Assembly (NCBI GenBank): GCA_905221615.1
Contig: CAJNDT010000946.1
Location: 1,084,268 to 1,148,267 of the forward strand
DNA: 64,000 nucleotides
Reading direction: 5' to 3'
Origin: Symbiodinium sp. CCMP2592
Taxonomy: Eukaryota; Sar; Dinophyceae; Suessiales; Symbiodiniaceae
The notes under the pieces are model-generated. The model did not search any database, was not told the origin of the DNA, and saw only the letters and a program-made list of their open reading frames with translations. This document shows positions 22,311 to 32,590 of this stretch, in pieces (position 1 is the first letter of the stretch; each line of letters begins with the position of its first letter). A program made the position numbers and the translations under genes.

Positions 22311-22366
22311 GCAAAACCACGCTGATGGAACGCATCGCAGATGGTGCTATTGCAGCTGGATTCCCA
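22311..22366 (+). CDS. eEF3: eEF3-like exon 3 (Walker A, second half, NBD1)
   Basis: Starts after GTGCAG with GC, completing the Gly codon left open by exon 2. It reads GKTTLMERIADGAIAAGFP, matching the eEF3 pattern GKSTLMRAIAxGxxxGFP. The best end is CCA before the GC donor GCGCCC; reading on would hit TGA a few codons later. A longer ORF here in another frame is a shadow. Confidence 0.85.
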
Positions 22367-22473
22367 GCGCCCTTCTGATGCGAGTACAGAACTTCTATGA
22401 TTTGTGTTCGGTTTCGGCTTTGGCTAAATCAGTTGTGAGTTGTGACTGTAGCGATTTCCAGCTGTTTGAAGGG

Positions 22474-22550
22474 CCGTAATATAATAGGGGCCCAAAAAGG
22501 CGTAATATAATAGGGGCCCAAAAAGGGACCATAATTTTGACAACCACCCA
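22474..22550. repeat. Half MITE of family C with 29-bp tandem duplication
   Basis: CCGTAATATAATAGGGGCCC occurs twice in tandem (29-bp period, one base differing at the join), followed by the right terminus TTTTGACAACCACCCA. The left terminus is missing. Confidence 0.7.
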
Positions 22551-22861
22551 TCTGGGTTCAGAGCCCTGTGTTCTGGAGTTAAGATCGCCCGTAGCCTGGG
22601 AGCCGACAGTTCCCAGATCAACCAAAATCCCTTACTTAGGGAATGTACATTTAATCATTGCAAGGTTCCTGCCATAATTTAAGGTAAAGATATTCCTGAT
22701 TAAATGAAGGGGTATGGGAAGATCAGGGGCATAATCATATATCATATACTCTTGAACTCAAGCTCCTGTGGGGATATCATCATAAAAAAAGAGTCATGTT
22801 CAAGTGCACTTCGGGGGTCAAACACCCTCAAGCCGAGACCTTCCTAATTAGACTAGAGTAG

Positions 22862-22970
22862 CCCAGACCTTCCAAAACCCCTTGATTAAGGAATATACCT
22901 TAAGTCATAGTAGGACCCTTCATATGATTTAAGGCATATTCCTCAACTCAGGGATTTTGGAAGGTCTGGG
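22862..22970. repeat. MITE family J, copy 1
   Basis: CCCAGACCTTCCAAAA... and ...TTTTGGAAGGTCTGGG are inverted repeats. Inner arms contain TTAAGGAATATACCTTAA-type palindromes. Copies at 24548 and 50466. Confidence 0.85.
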
Positions 22971-23057
22971 AAGATACGGTTTAGGGTTCAGAAAAAGCCG
23001 CAAAGTCCTCAAACCAGGAGCTTCCGACCCTTACAGCCTCAAAGCCAAAGACTGAAG

Positions 23058-23167
23058 TGGGAGTTTCCGAAAATTCGGGGTACCTTATTTGGGGGTCCTT
23101 GTTATAAGGATCCTACGATTTAGGGTGCTATATTAATATTAGGGTCCCCTATTTTCGGAAACCCCCA
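23058..23167. repeat. MITE family B, copy 3
   Basis: TGGGAGTTTCCGAAAAT to ATTTTCGGAAACCCCCA with the usual GGATCCTAC core. Further half-copies of the core occur in tandem at 23424-23512. Confidence 0.85.
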
Positions 23168-23235
23168 AGTCCTCAAGACCAGGAACTCTCTTTCACTTCC
23201 CTGCGCTTTGCAGCTTGCTCAGCAATCCCATGGTC

Positions 23236-23349
23236 TAACCCTAAGGGTCCAAGTATATAATGATCATATACTCTCTTGAATAATGAGCTACATAACTACT
23301 ATCCTAAACCCAAGTACCTGATTATTGGGTCCTTTGGACCCTTAGGGTA
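23236..23349. repeat. MITE family H, copy
   Basis: ACCCTAAGGGTCCAAGTAT at the left and TTTGGACCCTTAGGGT at the right; interior CTACATAACTACTATCCTAA is shared with 26272-26383 and, inverted, with 48948-49060. Confidence 0.8.
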
Positions 23350-24462
23350 AGAGGGCCCTTGTTCAGTTAGGCTTCATGGGCCTTAGAGTGTCGGACTCAT
23401 GGTAGGGTTCGGGTTTAATATGGATCCTACTGCTTAAGGTACTATACTTTGGGGTCCTTATAATAAGGATCCTATTACTTAAGGTACTATATTTTGGGGT
23501 CCTTATAATAAGACTCATGGCAGGGTTTGGGGATCGGGGCTTTGTCTTTAGGGGTTGGGGATCGGGGCTTCCATAGTTGGGCATGCGATTAGAATGCCTT
23601 GCAGGAGGTTCTTCTGATTGGATGTTACGAGCTTCGTCGAATGCATGTACTTACAAAACGCCGCAGGACCGCACATAGAAGCACTGCACTCTAATACGTT
23701 TGGAATTCCAAGCGCATGCCTGAGCATTGTAGAAGAGCGTTCCATGGATCGAAGCTCATTCATGGGTGGGCTGTAAGTACCTCAGAAGGAAGCCCCACTA
23801 TTCTTTACAACACCTGTCGTAGAAATCTGTCAAGAAGGAGTAAGTCAGAGAACCTGCCGGAAGCGCTAAATTCTCCTCAAAACTCTTAGCCTGAGCTCTG
23901 AGGTCCCAACAAGCGAACATTGTGGGTTGTTATTAATCGACTAGCCTGAAAGTAGTCCCTAGATAGGTACTTTCGGCCTTAAAGTATCTATTATCTTGGG
24001 TACATGGACCCTGCAAAAGTCCCGGGTTCCTTGATGCCAAGTAGGCTTTGGGAGGTTGGGTTTAGGGTGTCATGATGGTTTAGGGTTTAGGGCAGCTTAG
24101 GGTTTAGGGTTTCATGACGGTTTAGAATTTCGGGCAGCTTAGGGTTCAGAGGGGTAAGGGTCATAGGGTTTGACGAGGGTTTAGGGTTTAGGGTTTATCG
24201 GGCGTGGGGTTTAGCAAGGGCTTAATACAGGAGGGTTTACAGGGGGGGGTTGTTGAAGAAAGTTTCCCCTGTTGATCCCTGCTTCTCCGGAAGCTTTCAT
24301 CTGGGGTTGTTCGTGGCTGAATCAGGGTCCACGACTTCTGGGGTGTAGTGTTTGTGAGGACCCAGCGAGCCTAAATCCCCGGCCCCAACCTTAATCCTAA
24401 CTACCTCATCAATTCGTCCTCGTCCCAAATCCCTAATCCCAAAAGACTGACAATGTGACAAG

Positions 24463-24517
24463 GTACATATTCACCACGAGTCGCTCAGTGAATGCACGAG
24501 CCTCGGGATCTTGAGGG
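24463..24517 (+). CDS. eEF3: eEF3-like exon 4 (between Walker A and signature, NBD1)
   Basis: After ACAAG, ends with G before GTGAGG. It reads VHIHHESLSECTSLGILR plus G. VHIHHE takes the place of the eEF3 VYVEHD segment and TSLGIL that of TSVLDF. The phase-1 end fits the GT start of exon 5. Similarity is modest, but the position, phase and good GT donor support it. Confidence 0.5.
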
Positions 24518-24547
24518 GTGAGGAGCCTGGGGGCTTGCAGGATCTTC

Positions 24548-24654
24548 CGAGACCTTCCGAAATCCCTTAATCAAGGAACATATCTTAATTCATACTAGGG
24601 ATCCGATTGTAATTTAAAATACAATCCTTAATTAAGGGATTTTCGACGGTTTGG
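24548..24654. repeat. MITE family J, copy 2 (diverged)
   Basis: GAGACCTTCCGAAATCCCTTAA to TTAAGGGATTTTCGACGGTT; inner ATACAATCC palindrome. It starts 30 bp after exon 4 of the eEF3-like gene. Confidence 0.65.
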
Positions 24655-24784
24655 GTTTACATTATAACGGCTGATGTTTTAGGGCTTTTGTTTTGGTATC
24701 TGGGCGTTCAAGCTGAGAGTAGGTAGGTAGGGATTAGCCTTACAAGATCCCGAGGGCTAAAGAAAGGGAGGGGTAGATAGGTTT

Positions 24785-25250
24785 TTATAGTGTTCCAAAA
24801 GCATTCTAGAAGCATTCCTGAAAAACGTGCGGAAAGCATTCTGATTTTGATGCAGAGCTGAGCAGTTTTCCAAAATGCGTTCCACGGGGACCCTCTGACC
24901 AAAAAGTGTTCCAAAAAGCATTCCAACGGAGCGCTTTGCAGAACACTTTCCGGAACACTTTTTTGGAACGCTTTTTGGAATGCTTTTGACCTGGATCTGG
25001 AGAGGACGGGCCCCCGAAAAGGCATTCCAAAAAGCATTCCAAAAAGCGTTCTCAAAAAAGCGTTCCGCCAATGACCTGCTGCTGAAAAAGTATTCCAAAA
25101 AGTGTTCCAAGATGTGTTTCCAGCCGGAAGCTTTCAGATTCAAGGGTGCTCTCTCGGAATGCTTTTCGGAACACTGTCGAGTCTGGAACACTATTCCCCA
25201 CGCTTTTCTGGAACACATTCGGAATGCTTTTTGGAACACTATTAATCAAT
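24785..25250. repeat. Degenerate GGAATGCTTTTTGGAACAC repeat cluster
   Basis: About 470 bp built from interleaved GGAA(T/C)(G/A)C, GGAACAC and runs of T5-6, plus their complements (TTCCAAAAAGCATTCC). Because GGAAxxCTTTTTGG is quasi-palindromic, both strands give long open frames with repetitive proteins. Those ORFs are artefacts of the repeat and are not called as genes. It lies in intron 4. Confidence 0.85.
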
Positions 25251-25535
25251 AATCAGGATTCAGGCCTTTGGCTCCTGGGGGATCTTGTAAGATTAGCCAT
25301 GATCGGATTCACCGGTGTAGCCGCTGTCTCTGGGGGTGCCCCTTCAGTTTGCCAGAACCCAAGTGTTTGTAGGGTCCTTGTACTTTCTATAAAAGGGCTT
25401 ACATGAGTAACCTAAACCAACCTTTAACATAAACTCTAAACTCTAAACCCCAAAGCCTTAACCCTCAGCCCAACCATTAACCTAATTAAGGGAACCCTTA
25501 AAGGAATGCTTAAACGAACCCTAAATCCTAAACAG

Positions 25536-25576
25536 GTATGGACAAGTCACTGACAGCTGCGGCTTACGCAAGGGAG
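25536..25576 (+). CDS. eEF3: eEF3-like exon 5
   Basis: After AAACAG, ends GAG before the GC donor GCCGGG. It reads (G)MDKSLTAAAYARE. Joined to exons 4 and 6 it gives ...LRG-MDKSLTAAAYARE-VGFTN. This equals the helix before the family's (E)FGFTDE motif, with phases matching on both sides. Confidence 0.6.
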
Positions 25577-26097
25577 GCCGGGGTCAGCTTGTTGCCCAGT
25601 GCAACCCCCGCCCCCCTCCAGGGTTTAGGGTTTAGGGTCTAGGGTTTAGGGATAAGGGTGGGGATTAGGGTTTAGGGTCTAGGGTTCAGGGATTATTGTT
25701 TAGGGTTCAGGTTTTAGGGCTAGCCGGAACCCCTAAACCCGAAACCCACAAAGCCGGAACCTTATAAATCCGAAGCCCTTATGACATCCTGGATGCTAAG
25801 CTATGCGCTCGAACCTTTAAGCATACCTTAAGCCCGGATAGAAACCATATAAAACTGCTGAATCCCATAAGAACTGTAGTAGAAACTCCTGAGCCTGAAA
25901 CCCTGAACATGTGTAATGAATGCCCTAATTGTATGTAAAAACGAAATTTAGGTGTATACCTAGAGTAACCAAGGTATCTAAAATGTGTACTTGTACCAGC
26001 TGTTTAGCGTCATATTCCTTTTGCAATGGTGCATTGGTTGCTTTCGGTCGATTGTAGGGTTGTGTGGGTTTGGCTTAGCGGGCTCAGGGGCAGCATT

Positions 26098-26212
26098 TGG
26101 GTGGTTGACAAAATTATGGCCCCTTTTTGGGTACGTACCCTAAATATTCGGTGCCCCACTATACTAGGGACCCAAAATTTTTGGTCCTTTTTTAAAAAGG
26201 ACCATAAACCCA
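26098..26212. repeat. MITE family C, copy 2 (decayed)
   Basis: TGGGTGGTTGACAAAATTATGG at the left; core CCTAAATATTCGGTGCC as in copies at 7887 and 43401. The right terminus is eroded to ACCATAAACCCA. Confidence 0.6.
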
Positions 26213-26271
26213 TTTAGGAGTTTCGATTCGGATTGAGGGCTGAAGGTTCAGAGGGAGGCTCCTTGGGGCTT

Positions 26272-26383
26272 ACCCTTAGGGTCCAAGTGCCTAATTAACT
26301 TATACTATCCCAATGGCAACCTACAGAACTACTACCCCCAAAGCTAAGTACCTAATCATTGGGTCCTTTCGACCCTTAGGGTG
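26272..26383. repeat. MITE family H, copy
   Basis: ACCCTTAGGGTCCAAGTGCC to GGGTCCTTTCGACCCTTAGGGT, with CTACAGAACTACTA inside, as at 23236. Confidence 0.75.
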
Positions 26384-26802
26384 TGTAGTGTTTACAGGCC
26401 CCCTACTTTTTCCGGGGGATTTTACCCCAAGGCAACCCTCTGAGCCAGCCCTAATCCTGAACCTCCCCGCCTAAACCCCTCAACCCGAAAACCCAAACCC
26501 TAGTCGTTATGAAGGTTGTGGGTCCAGAAATCCCGATCCACTCCGCCTTGACCGAGGTGGGAGGGGATCCGTCCTGGAAATCCACAGCTTATTGCTTGAT
26601 GTATAGTTTAAAGGATTTCAAAGGTCGTACAAAAGATGTTTAAGACTTGACAATTGGATCGGTGTTTGTTAGTGCTGGGGAATAGGCAGGTAACCGAGTT
26701 CTTGACATCTTGAAAGGGTTGTGGGGATCTATAAGGTGTTGTAGTGGCTGTACAGGTCTTTATACTGGTACACTGGGGTACTGGCTTACAAACTTTGTGT
26801 CG

Positions 26803-26857
26803 TTGACGATGGACGGGTTCCGAGAGGTTTTTTGACGATGGACGGGTCCCGAAAGGA
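26803..26857 (+). repeat. 29-bp tandem duplication
   Basis: TTGACGATGGACGGGTTCCG and TTGACGATGGACGGGTCCCG sit head to tail about 29 bp apart, each followed by AAAGG/GAGAGG. Confidence 0.8.
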
Positions 26858-26879
26858 CAGGTGTTGGGGCCCACTGCGA

Positions 26880-27260
26880 CCTTGCAGCCCAGGAATCTGT
26901 TACAAGGTCCAGGATTTAGTGTCTCGGGTTTTCCATACCGTGGCTGCGCCTTGCTGCAGCATCATGCCTTTTGGCGACAGCATGTTGAGGGCAGCGCAGG
27001 GTTGCAGCCAGGCGATGGGCGTGGACGTGAAGGATAAATCTCGAGAACCACATGCCCCGGATCGTTCTCATGGAACACGTGTCAACAAACTGGTCAAATG
27101 CTTCGAGGAGGAGGGTTATGTCTTTGTGAACCAGGACAGTCCAAGGGTAGACAGCCTGATCACGGTGTACCCGAGAAGCAGTGTCGTCTTCTGCTTGCTG
27201 GCCGCTGGCCTCTACCATGGCGCATGCCACGTGTGCTGCCGTGATGTGCACTGAATGAGC
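26880..27260 (+). other. GC-richer open segment of unknown nature
   Basis: A 140-codon frame (26832-27254) covers sequence noticeably GC-richer and less repetitive than its surroundings. No domain is recognisable. It lies in the eEF3-like intron 5 and could be a remnant of an inserted gene or retroelement. It is listed because it stands out in composition, not because a product can be named. Confidence 0.3.
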
Positions 27261-27837
27261 TTCTGCAGTTCTCCCCCTCCTCTCTGTAGCAGGAGGCGCG
27301 AGCGGTGTTGGGTTTAAGGTGCAGGGGCTGAGGCGTATCCCCAAACCCTACGAAATGGTCGGTAGCGACCCCTTAATAAGAGGGTTTAGAGTTAAGGTTT
27401 TAGGGCTGAGGGTTTCCCTTAAAACAGTAGGTTTTTGGATCCGCAGGCAAGGGTTACCTCACCCCGCCAGGCATACAATGCAAGGAGTCCTGAAGCATCA
27501 TTAATCAGATGTAGTATGTCGCGGCCAATTGTAAATCCGAAAAGCCGAAGCAGAAACCATACAGCCTCATGAAACCCTAAACCCTAAAGGCCCAAGCTCT
27601 CAAAGCCCCAACTCCTGCATCCTTAAAACGTTAGTAGATCCTTGTCGAATTCCTTTGCAACAACCTCGTAAACACGGGACCCCTCTATGAAGCCCTATAG
27701 AAGCCTAACCCTAAAGCCAAACCTCAATACCCAACAGAACCCCAAATCCTTTATGAAGCCTAAACCCAAAATCTTACAGCACCCCTAGAACCCTAAGCCC
27801 TAAACCGAACCCTAAGCCTGCACCTCAAACCCTATAG

Positions 27838-27880
27838 CACCCTAAACCCTAAACCCTAAGCCCTAACCCTAACCCTAAAA
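27838..27880 (-). repeat. Interstitial telomere-like array (CCCTAAA)
   Basis: Six or so CCCTAAA / CCCTAA units in near-tandem order, part of a larger block (27560-27880) of CCCTAAAC/CCCTAAGCC variants. Confidence 0.85.
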
Positions 27881-27943
27881 CTTGCACACCATGAGTCGCT
27901 TGACGCGAACCTCCGGGTTGCGCTCCCCTAACTTCTCACCCAG

Positions 27944-27958
27944 GTCGGCTTCACGAAC
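27944..27958 (+). CDS. eEF3: eEF3-like micro-exon 6 (15 nt)
   Basis: A pyrimidine-rich acceptor (CCCCTAACTTCTCACCCAG) precedes GTCGGCTTCACGAAC, followed by a GC donor (GCGAGA). It encodes VGFTN. With exon 7 this gives VGFTN-ALKSKP, the same length as the family's FGFTDEMIAMP. A 15-nt exon is extreme; an alternative is that the piece belongs to a longer unrecognised exon. Confidence 0.45.
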
Positions 27959-28611
27959 GCGAGAAGCTGAGATTCGCAGCATTTGCTTCTGTGTTCTTAT
28001 TGTTCTTAGTGGGGTTTAGGGTTCAGGGTTCAGGTTGTTGTTAAAAGTTTAAGCGGCTAAGGGGTTGTGTTGTTTTTTTTCGGGGGGAGGGAGGGTGGGT
28101 TCAGGAGCGTTGCTGTAAGTGTCTGACACGGCCACTTTGTAGGCTTATGCGGCTTTTATAAGGGTTGTACCAGGACTTTGTTTGGGCTTGACAAACACTT
28201 CACGGGGCGGGTGTTTAAAGGGAGGATAGGGTTTTTTGTAGAGTTGTGGCCAACAAACCCCTCTCCGAGTTATGCAGGATCCTACATTCGAACCCGATCA
28301 TAGGTCTCTTTTAGCACCTTTTTTTTAACGGAACCCCAAAACCCTATTCTAGTCAAAAGGCCCCTACATTACCCTTATATAGAACCTTTGAAGGCTCAGG
28401 GCTCCACAGTGGCTCTGCCCAGCCTCCTCCTTGGTTTGCGACCTGAAAGCTCGAAAGCTACGGTTCAATGTTAGGCTTTGCTGAAAGGGTTTAGAGTTTA
28501 ATGTTTAGGGTCAGTTTAGGCTTCCGGGTTTAGGTTTAGGGTCAGTTGAGGGTTTAGGGTGTAGGAATTCAGGTTCAGGGTTCAATGTAGGACCCTCACC
28601 TTCGGCCCCAG

Positions 28612-28648
28612 GCGCTGAAATCTAAGCCTGTCTGTGAGCTGTCCGGAG
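28612..28648 (+). CDS. eEF3: eEF3-like exon 7 (ABC signature, first half, NBD1)
   Basis: After GGCCCCAG, ends GGAG before the GC donor GCAGGG. It reads ALKSKPVCELSG plus G. It aligns without gaps to the family's MIAMPISALSGG. The split codon is completed by GT of exon 8, 11.3 kb downstream, giving LSGGW. Confidence 0.75.
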
Positions 28649-28822
28649 GCAGGGCTGGACAGTGCTTCTTAGATATCCAATATCTAACCGTTAAAATTTC
28701 TGTGGTCTTCTGGTTTAGTAGGAATCAGAAAGTTTGACCTTTTATCGCTGTGGCCTATTGGGGTTTTGGTTCGGTTGGGAGCAACTGGGAGGAGAGGGGT
28801 TGGGGGTAAGGTCTGCTCTGTG

Positions 28823-28913
28823 TCCCAAAGGGTCCAAGTATCATTATGAAATATTCTTATAGGGTATTTTGAGGTTTAAGCATATACCATAATAATACTT
28901 GGACCCTTTGGGT
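28823..28913. repeat. MITE family H, copy
   Basis: CCCAAAGGGTCCAAGTAT at the left and ATACTTGGACCCTTTGGG at the right are perfect 18-bp inverted repeats. The interior is AT-rich. Confidence 0.85.
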
Positions 28914-29399
28914 ATGAGTACGGCAATGATTACGGGTTGGGCTTCGGAATATGAGCAAAAGTTGTAGCTGGAACGTTCTGGTTAAGTTGTTTGCTTTGTC
29001 GCCCTGTTGCGTGTCATGTTTGTGTTGTTTGCTGTTGTAGTCATTAATGTAGTCTACACTTAGTGCAATATCTATGAATGCTGGTGTTTGCAAGCTCCAA
29101 ATAAAGTCAGTGGCCTCCACTAATTAGGCATTTCAGATGGCTTTTTCCGCACGGGAGGTTCGTTACCCTAAACCTTAAGAAGGGTCCTAGACCCTATACC
29201 GTAAACCTCACTGAAGTTAGGGCCTGCCGGTTGACGGCTTAAAGAGGCTCCCTAACAGGGTCGAGGGCTCAGGGCCCATACCCGAAGCAAATACACCCGA
29301 AAAGCCTTACCGTTCAATCACCCGCTCTTAAGGGCTTACATGGAAGCAACACGGCCGGTTTTGTGACGGCACTGCGTGAACTTCAGTCCACCACTTGAT

Positions 29400-30710
29400 T
29401 TTGTGTTTTTAACGCTTTTCTTGTCTCACTCTTTGTGCCCTCTATAGTGGGCGTTTCCTCACTCCGTTGTTTTTTGTAAGCCCCGATGTTTCATCCTTGT
29501 CAAGGTTTGTTTGACTTTTCGGTTCCCTCCGTTTTTGCATTGCTCTTTCCACATCCTGGCTTCATCTGGCTTCTTCAACTCTATGGGAATTGGCCATATG
29601 GCACATGTGAAGCAGACCTTTCAAGTTAGTTTCAAGGCACGGGTGCAATGTTGCGTTCCTGCATTTGCCGAATTGGTGGTCTTCTTGTTTGCTTCGTCCT
29701 GTAGAAAGCAGGGGCATCGCAGCCTGAAGTGCTTGGCATGATTCGCGGCATGATTGTTGCCGATTGACAAGCTGTTGGCTTTCGTGCTGGCATCTCTGCA
29801 TTTTGCTGTTGCGTCCCTCGCTAGAGTTGTCATCATGGACGCTGCACTCAATGGAGCAGTTGACAAAGCCGTCAACGTGTTCATGGACCTGGACCTGGGG
29901 GACGGCGGTCTCCCCCCTCCAGCTCCTCGACGAGCACGGGGTCCTTGGGCCTTCCTTCACGGAGGGTGCCAGGCTTAGGAGGCCAATCGGGGGGCTTAGG
30001 CCCCCCACCGGGCGTGCTGCGGCACGCCCACCACGCGCTCAATCTTCTGGTTGGGCACACTACACGCAGTTGCTGTCATTGAGTTCTTGCTGGTGGAGCT
30101 GTTTCGGCCTGCTGGCCCTCATGGCACTGCAGTTAGTATCGCCTTGGGCCGGCTGAGAAAGCTGCAGGCGCTAGAGGTGCTGGCAACTGCTGCCCATGCT
30201 GTTTGGTGTAGACCTGGCAGTTTGCTCGGATCCCCGTCAGGGGTTTGGGGCAGCGGGGGAAGGAAGTCTTGGCACATTGGTATTTACGACAATCTCAGCG
30301 ACTACTTGATCTGTCAGGTTGCCTGTACAGCGCGAGCCCCTGATGATCATACAACTCGCCACCAAGTTCTTTGTGCAGGGTGGTTTGGTGCTACAGTCGC
30401 CTCATACTCTCACTGGTTGTTCTTCCCCGCGAAGAAGACATCCTTTTGTCATGGGGCCCATTCTGGAACGGCATTGTTTCGTACAGCGCTGTCTGGAGGA
30501 TGGCCCTACCACGCGCTACTGTGAATCGATTTCATCAGTCGCTTTTTTCAACGCGAGGCTGTTGGTTGCGACGACCTCTAAGCTGGTTGGGTGCTGCTCG
30601 CGCTATGGCACTCCACACCAGTTCCATCTTACCTTGCAAGTCCTTCGCTGTCTGCTTGAGGGGTTTGTGATACCGAAACGCCTGGACTATTTCTGGTCCT
30701 TCCATATATT
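29400..30710 (+). other. Composition-shifted segment upstream of the LINE, with two strong hairpins
   Basis: From about 29.4 kb TTTAGGG motifs stop and GC rises. Two hairpins lie side by side: GGGGGGC/GCCCCCC (29989-30006) and GGGCGTGC/GCACGCCC (30010-30029). Several overlapping ORFs (up to 157 codons) exist in all three frames but none shows a domain. It may be the retrotransposon 5' UTR or part of the unit that continues at 37981. ATGGACCTGGACCTGG (29883) recurs at 30783 and 37963. Confidence 0.4.
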
Positions 30711-30720
30711 GCCATTTTGG

Positions 30721-30800
30721 CCGCCGTGATGGCTCTTGCGTCTATCCCACCAGCCAGGATGGCGCATTTACATCAAAATAATATGGACCTGGACCTGGTC
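30721..30800 (+). repeat. 80-bp direct repeat, left copy (LINE flank)
   Basis: Matches 37901-37980 at 78 of 80 positions and diverges sharply right after GGACCTGGTC. The two copies bracket the retrotransposon. The simplest reading is a long target-site duplication; it supplies the first in-frame ATGs of the upstream ORF (30729, 30759, 30783). Confidence 0.8.
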
Positions 30801-32072
30801 TTCCAGCTGTTCGCCTCCAAGATGGCGAAGACGGGACTCGGAGAGTTGCGAAGGAACAGCGCACTGCAACTGAGTTGCTTCTTTGCACTAATAGTGGTTT
30901 TGCTTAGTGTGGCTAGAGTGCTCGTGTGTGGCGTGGCCCATGCCAGAATAGCACTCTCGATCTTGCTTGCAGTTGCGAGTGCCAGTGTCAGCATTGTCCT
31001 CCGAAGATGCTGGCCAGCAGATGTGAATGATTCCAAGAAGCGCTTCAGAAGAAGAAGTTTTGTCCAAGCAGGACCTAGGCTCACAGGGCCTGTCTTAGAA
31101 AATATGAAATGCACTGTTAGTACGGCGCGCAGGGCCGGTAGTAGGCGCCTCTTGGGCGCTTTCCGGCGCGGCTTGTTTCTTCAGTGGCAGTGGGCCAACT
31201 ACAGGTTGCAACTTGCAGCGCTGCCTCTGAGCGGCGGTGGAGGTGGTGGTGCTAGAGCTACCGACAGAAAACGCAATGAGAAAATTGCTACGCTCGCCAA
31301 CGCTGTTGGTGAGCTCGCTAGCCAGGTGCGCATGTTGCAGCAGCAGGTTAGCGGTTCTAACAATCCCAGGGGCCCTCCCCCTGTGCCACCCAAGAAAAAG
31401 AAGAAGAAAAGGAAGCAAAAGTCTTCCTTGCTGCAGGAGCTGCTTGATGCCTTCCGCATCATGCAAGGCTCTGGTAAGAAGCCGACGGAAAGTCAAACTA
31501 GAGACTTCCTCAAGCAACTCCTTGAAAAGCACGTTTCTGCTGCGGACCGAGGGACCCCAGGAGGCCAGGAGCCACGTGCTCCACAGCAGGCTCCTAAACC
31601 TCCTCCCGAGGGTCCGAGCAAGTGGAGTGACCTTTTTAAGTCCCCTAAGGCCCCTAAGCCGCCCTCTCCCGACCCTACGAAGGCCAAGCCCGAAGGGTTA
31701 CGGTTGTACGGTCCTGCCTGGACTGCGCCTGTCGTGGCAGCTAAGCAGGTGAAAACCCACGCTCTAGGCTCTGACTTGGTAGTTGCCTGTCAGGACGAGA
31801 AGGAAAAAGCTGCCGCACAAGAGTGGCTGAAGGCACGCGGTTGCACTCACAAAGTTTCTTTTGTGACTTTCCGTGATGCTGATGCCAAGGATGCTGTGTT
31901 GGTACACGGCAAAAGCGGCCCGTACTCTGTTCAGGCCCACGTTGACAAGTCTCACGCTGATGCCCCGTCCCTTAAAGGGTTACCGCAGCAGCTTAAAGAC
32001 GACGAGAAACCTCAAGCCAAGGGAAGCGAGCCTCGCACTACGTTGATGCGAGTTACCATCGCCCGTGATTAA
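30729..32072 (+). CDS. LINE ORF1, first segment
   Basis: The frame has ATG at 30729 inside the flanking repeat, and the element's own sequence starts at about 30801. The product has two hydrophobic stretches in its first 100 residues (LSCFFALIVVLLSVARVLVC and a following ALSILLAVASASVSIVL), then a basic region, a low-complexity Pro/Lys part with a nuclear-localisation-like PPKKKKKKRKQK (31384-31419), and an Ala/Pro/Lys linker. It ends TAA at 32072, 8 bp into the next segment in the +1 frame. The adjacent frames read as one protein, so this is the N-terminal third of a frameshifted ORF1. Confidence 0.6.
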   Translation: MALASIPPARMAHLHQNNMDLDLVFQLFASKMAKTGLGELRRNSALQLSCFFALIVVLLSVARVLVCGVAHARIALSILLAVASASVSIVLRRCWPADVNDSKKRFRRRSFVQAGPRLTGPVLENMKCTVSTARRAGSRRLLGAFRRGLFLQWQWANYRLQLAALPLSGGGGGGARATDRKRNEKIATLANAVGELASQVRMLQQQVSGSNNPRGPPPVPPKKKKKKRKQKSSLLQELLDAFRIMQGSGKKPTESQTRDFLKQLLEKHVSAADRGTPGGQEPRAPQQAPKPPPEGPSKWSDLFKSPKAPKPPSPDPTKAKPEGLRLYGPAWTAPVVAAKQVKTHALGSDLVVACQDEKEKAAAQEWLKARGCTHKVSFVTFRDADAKDAVLVHGKSGPYSVQAHVDKSHADAPSLKGLPQQLKDDEKPQAKGSEPRTTLMRVTIARD

Positions 32073-32589
32073 TTTTGCTGATCAGCAGATGGTAGGTAAG
32101 GTTTTGGACAAGCCACACTGTTTGCCTGCTGTTGCTTTCCCTACACTCAAGCACCTTGTTTTGCAGACAAGAGCTGCACTCTCTTACGAAAAAGAGACCA
32201 CGTGCCTCATGCTAGTCAAAGCGGAGCAGACTGAGCAGTTCCTCAAGGCAACTCTGCCTAACGGAGTTTTCTGCAACTTGCACAAAACCGACAAAACGCC
32301 GGTGTGGTTCGCTAGGAAGAAAGAGGAGTCTTCCTCTGACTACTGGTTGCGAGTGTGCCAGCAACGAACCTCTCAGGGAGGCAGGCTTGTGTACCGTAGC
32401 TCGACCAACGCCCCCTTGGGCCTCCTTGAGCCCGCCAAGCACGTGCCGGAAGGTATCGCACCTCGGTGGTATCTTTCAAATGCTCCTCAGGAATGGGGAG
32501 AAGATGATGCCAAGTCCTGGATTTCCGAGCGGGGCTTCACGGAAACCTCGATGCTTCGCCGGCAAGGACGCAAAAACTGGTACTTCAGA
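32068..32589 (+). pseudogene. LINE ORF1, middle segment (+1 frame relative to first)
   Basis: This frame overlaps the end of the previous one and has no useful ATG at its start. It encodes about 175 protein-like residues (GKVLDKPHCLPAVAFPTLK..., WLRVCQQRTSQGGRLVYR, WGEDDAKSWISERGF). Sense continues in the next frame from about 32591: WYFR is followed there by RGHAPGG. Crossing both junctions needs two +1 shifts. The parsimonious reading is small indels in a dying copy, although programmed shifting is not excluded. Confidence 0.6.
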
Positions 32590-32590
32590 T

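Noticed and set aside
22075..22479. 134-codon ORF rich in Cys/Arg
   Set aside because: It overlaps eEF3-like exon 3 in another frame; the true coding sense is GKTTLMERIADG in a frame with strong family match.
24708..25252. Overlapping ORFs of 65-160 codons on both strands
   Set aside because: They are produced by a quasi-palindromic short repeat; all frames look alike and none shows a non-repetitive domain.
29511..30729. Several overlapping ORFs of 74-157 codons upstream of the LINE
   Set aside because: Three frames are open in turn with no domain; treated as a composition-shifted segment rather than as genes.
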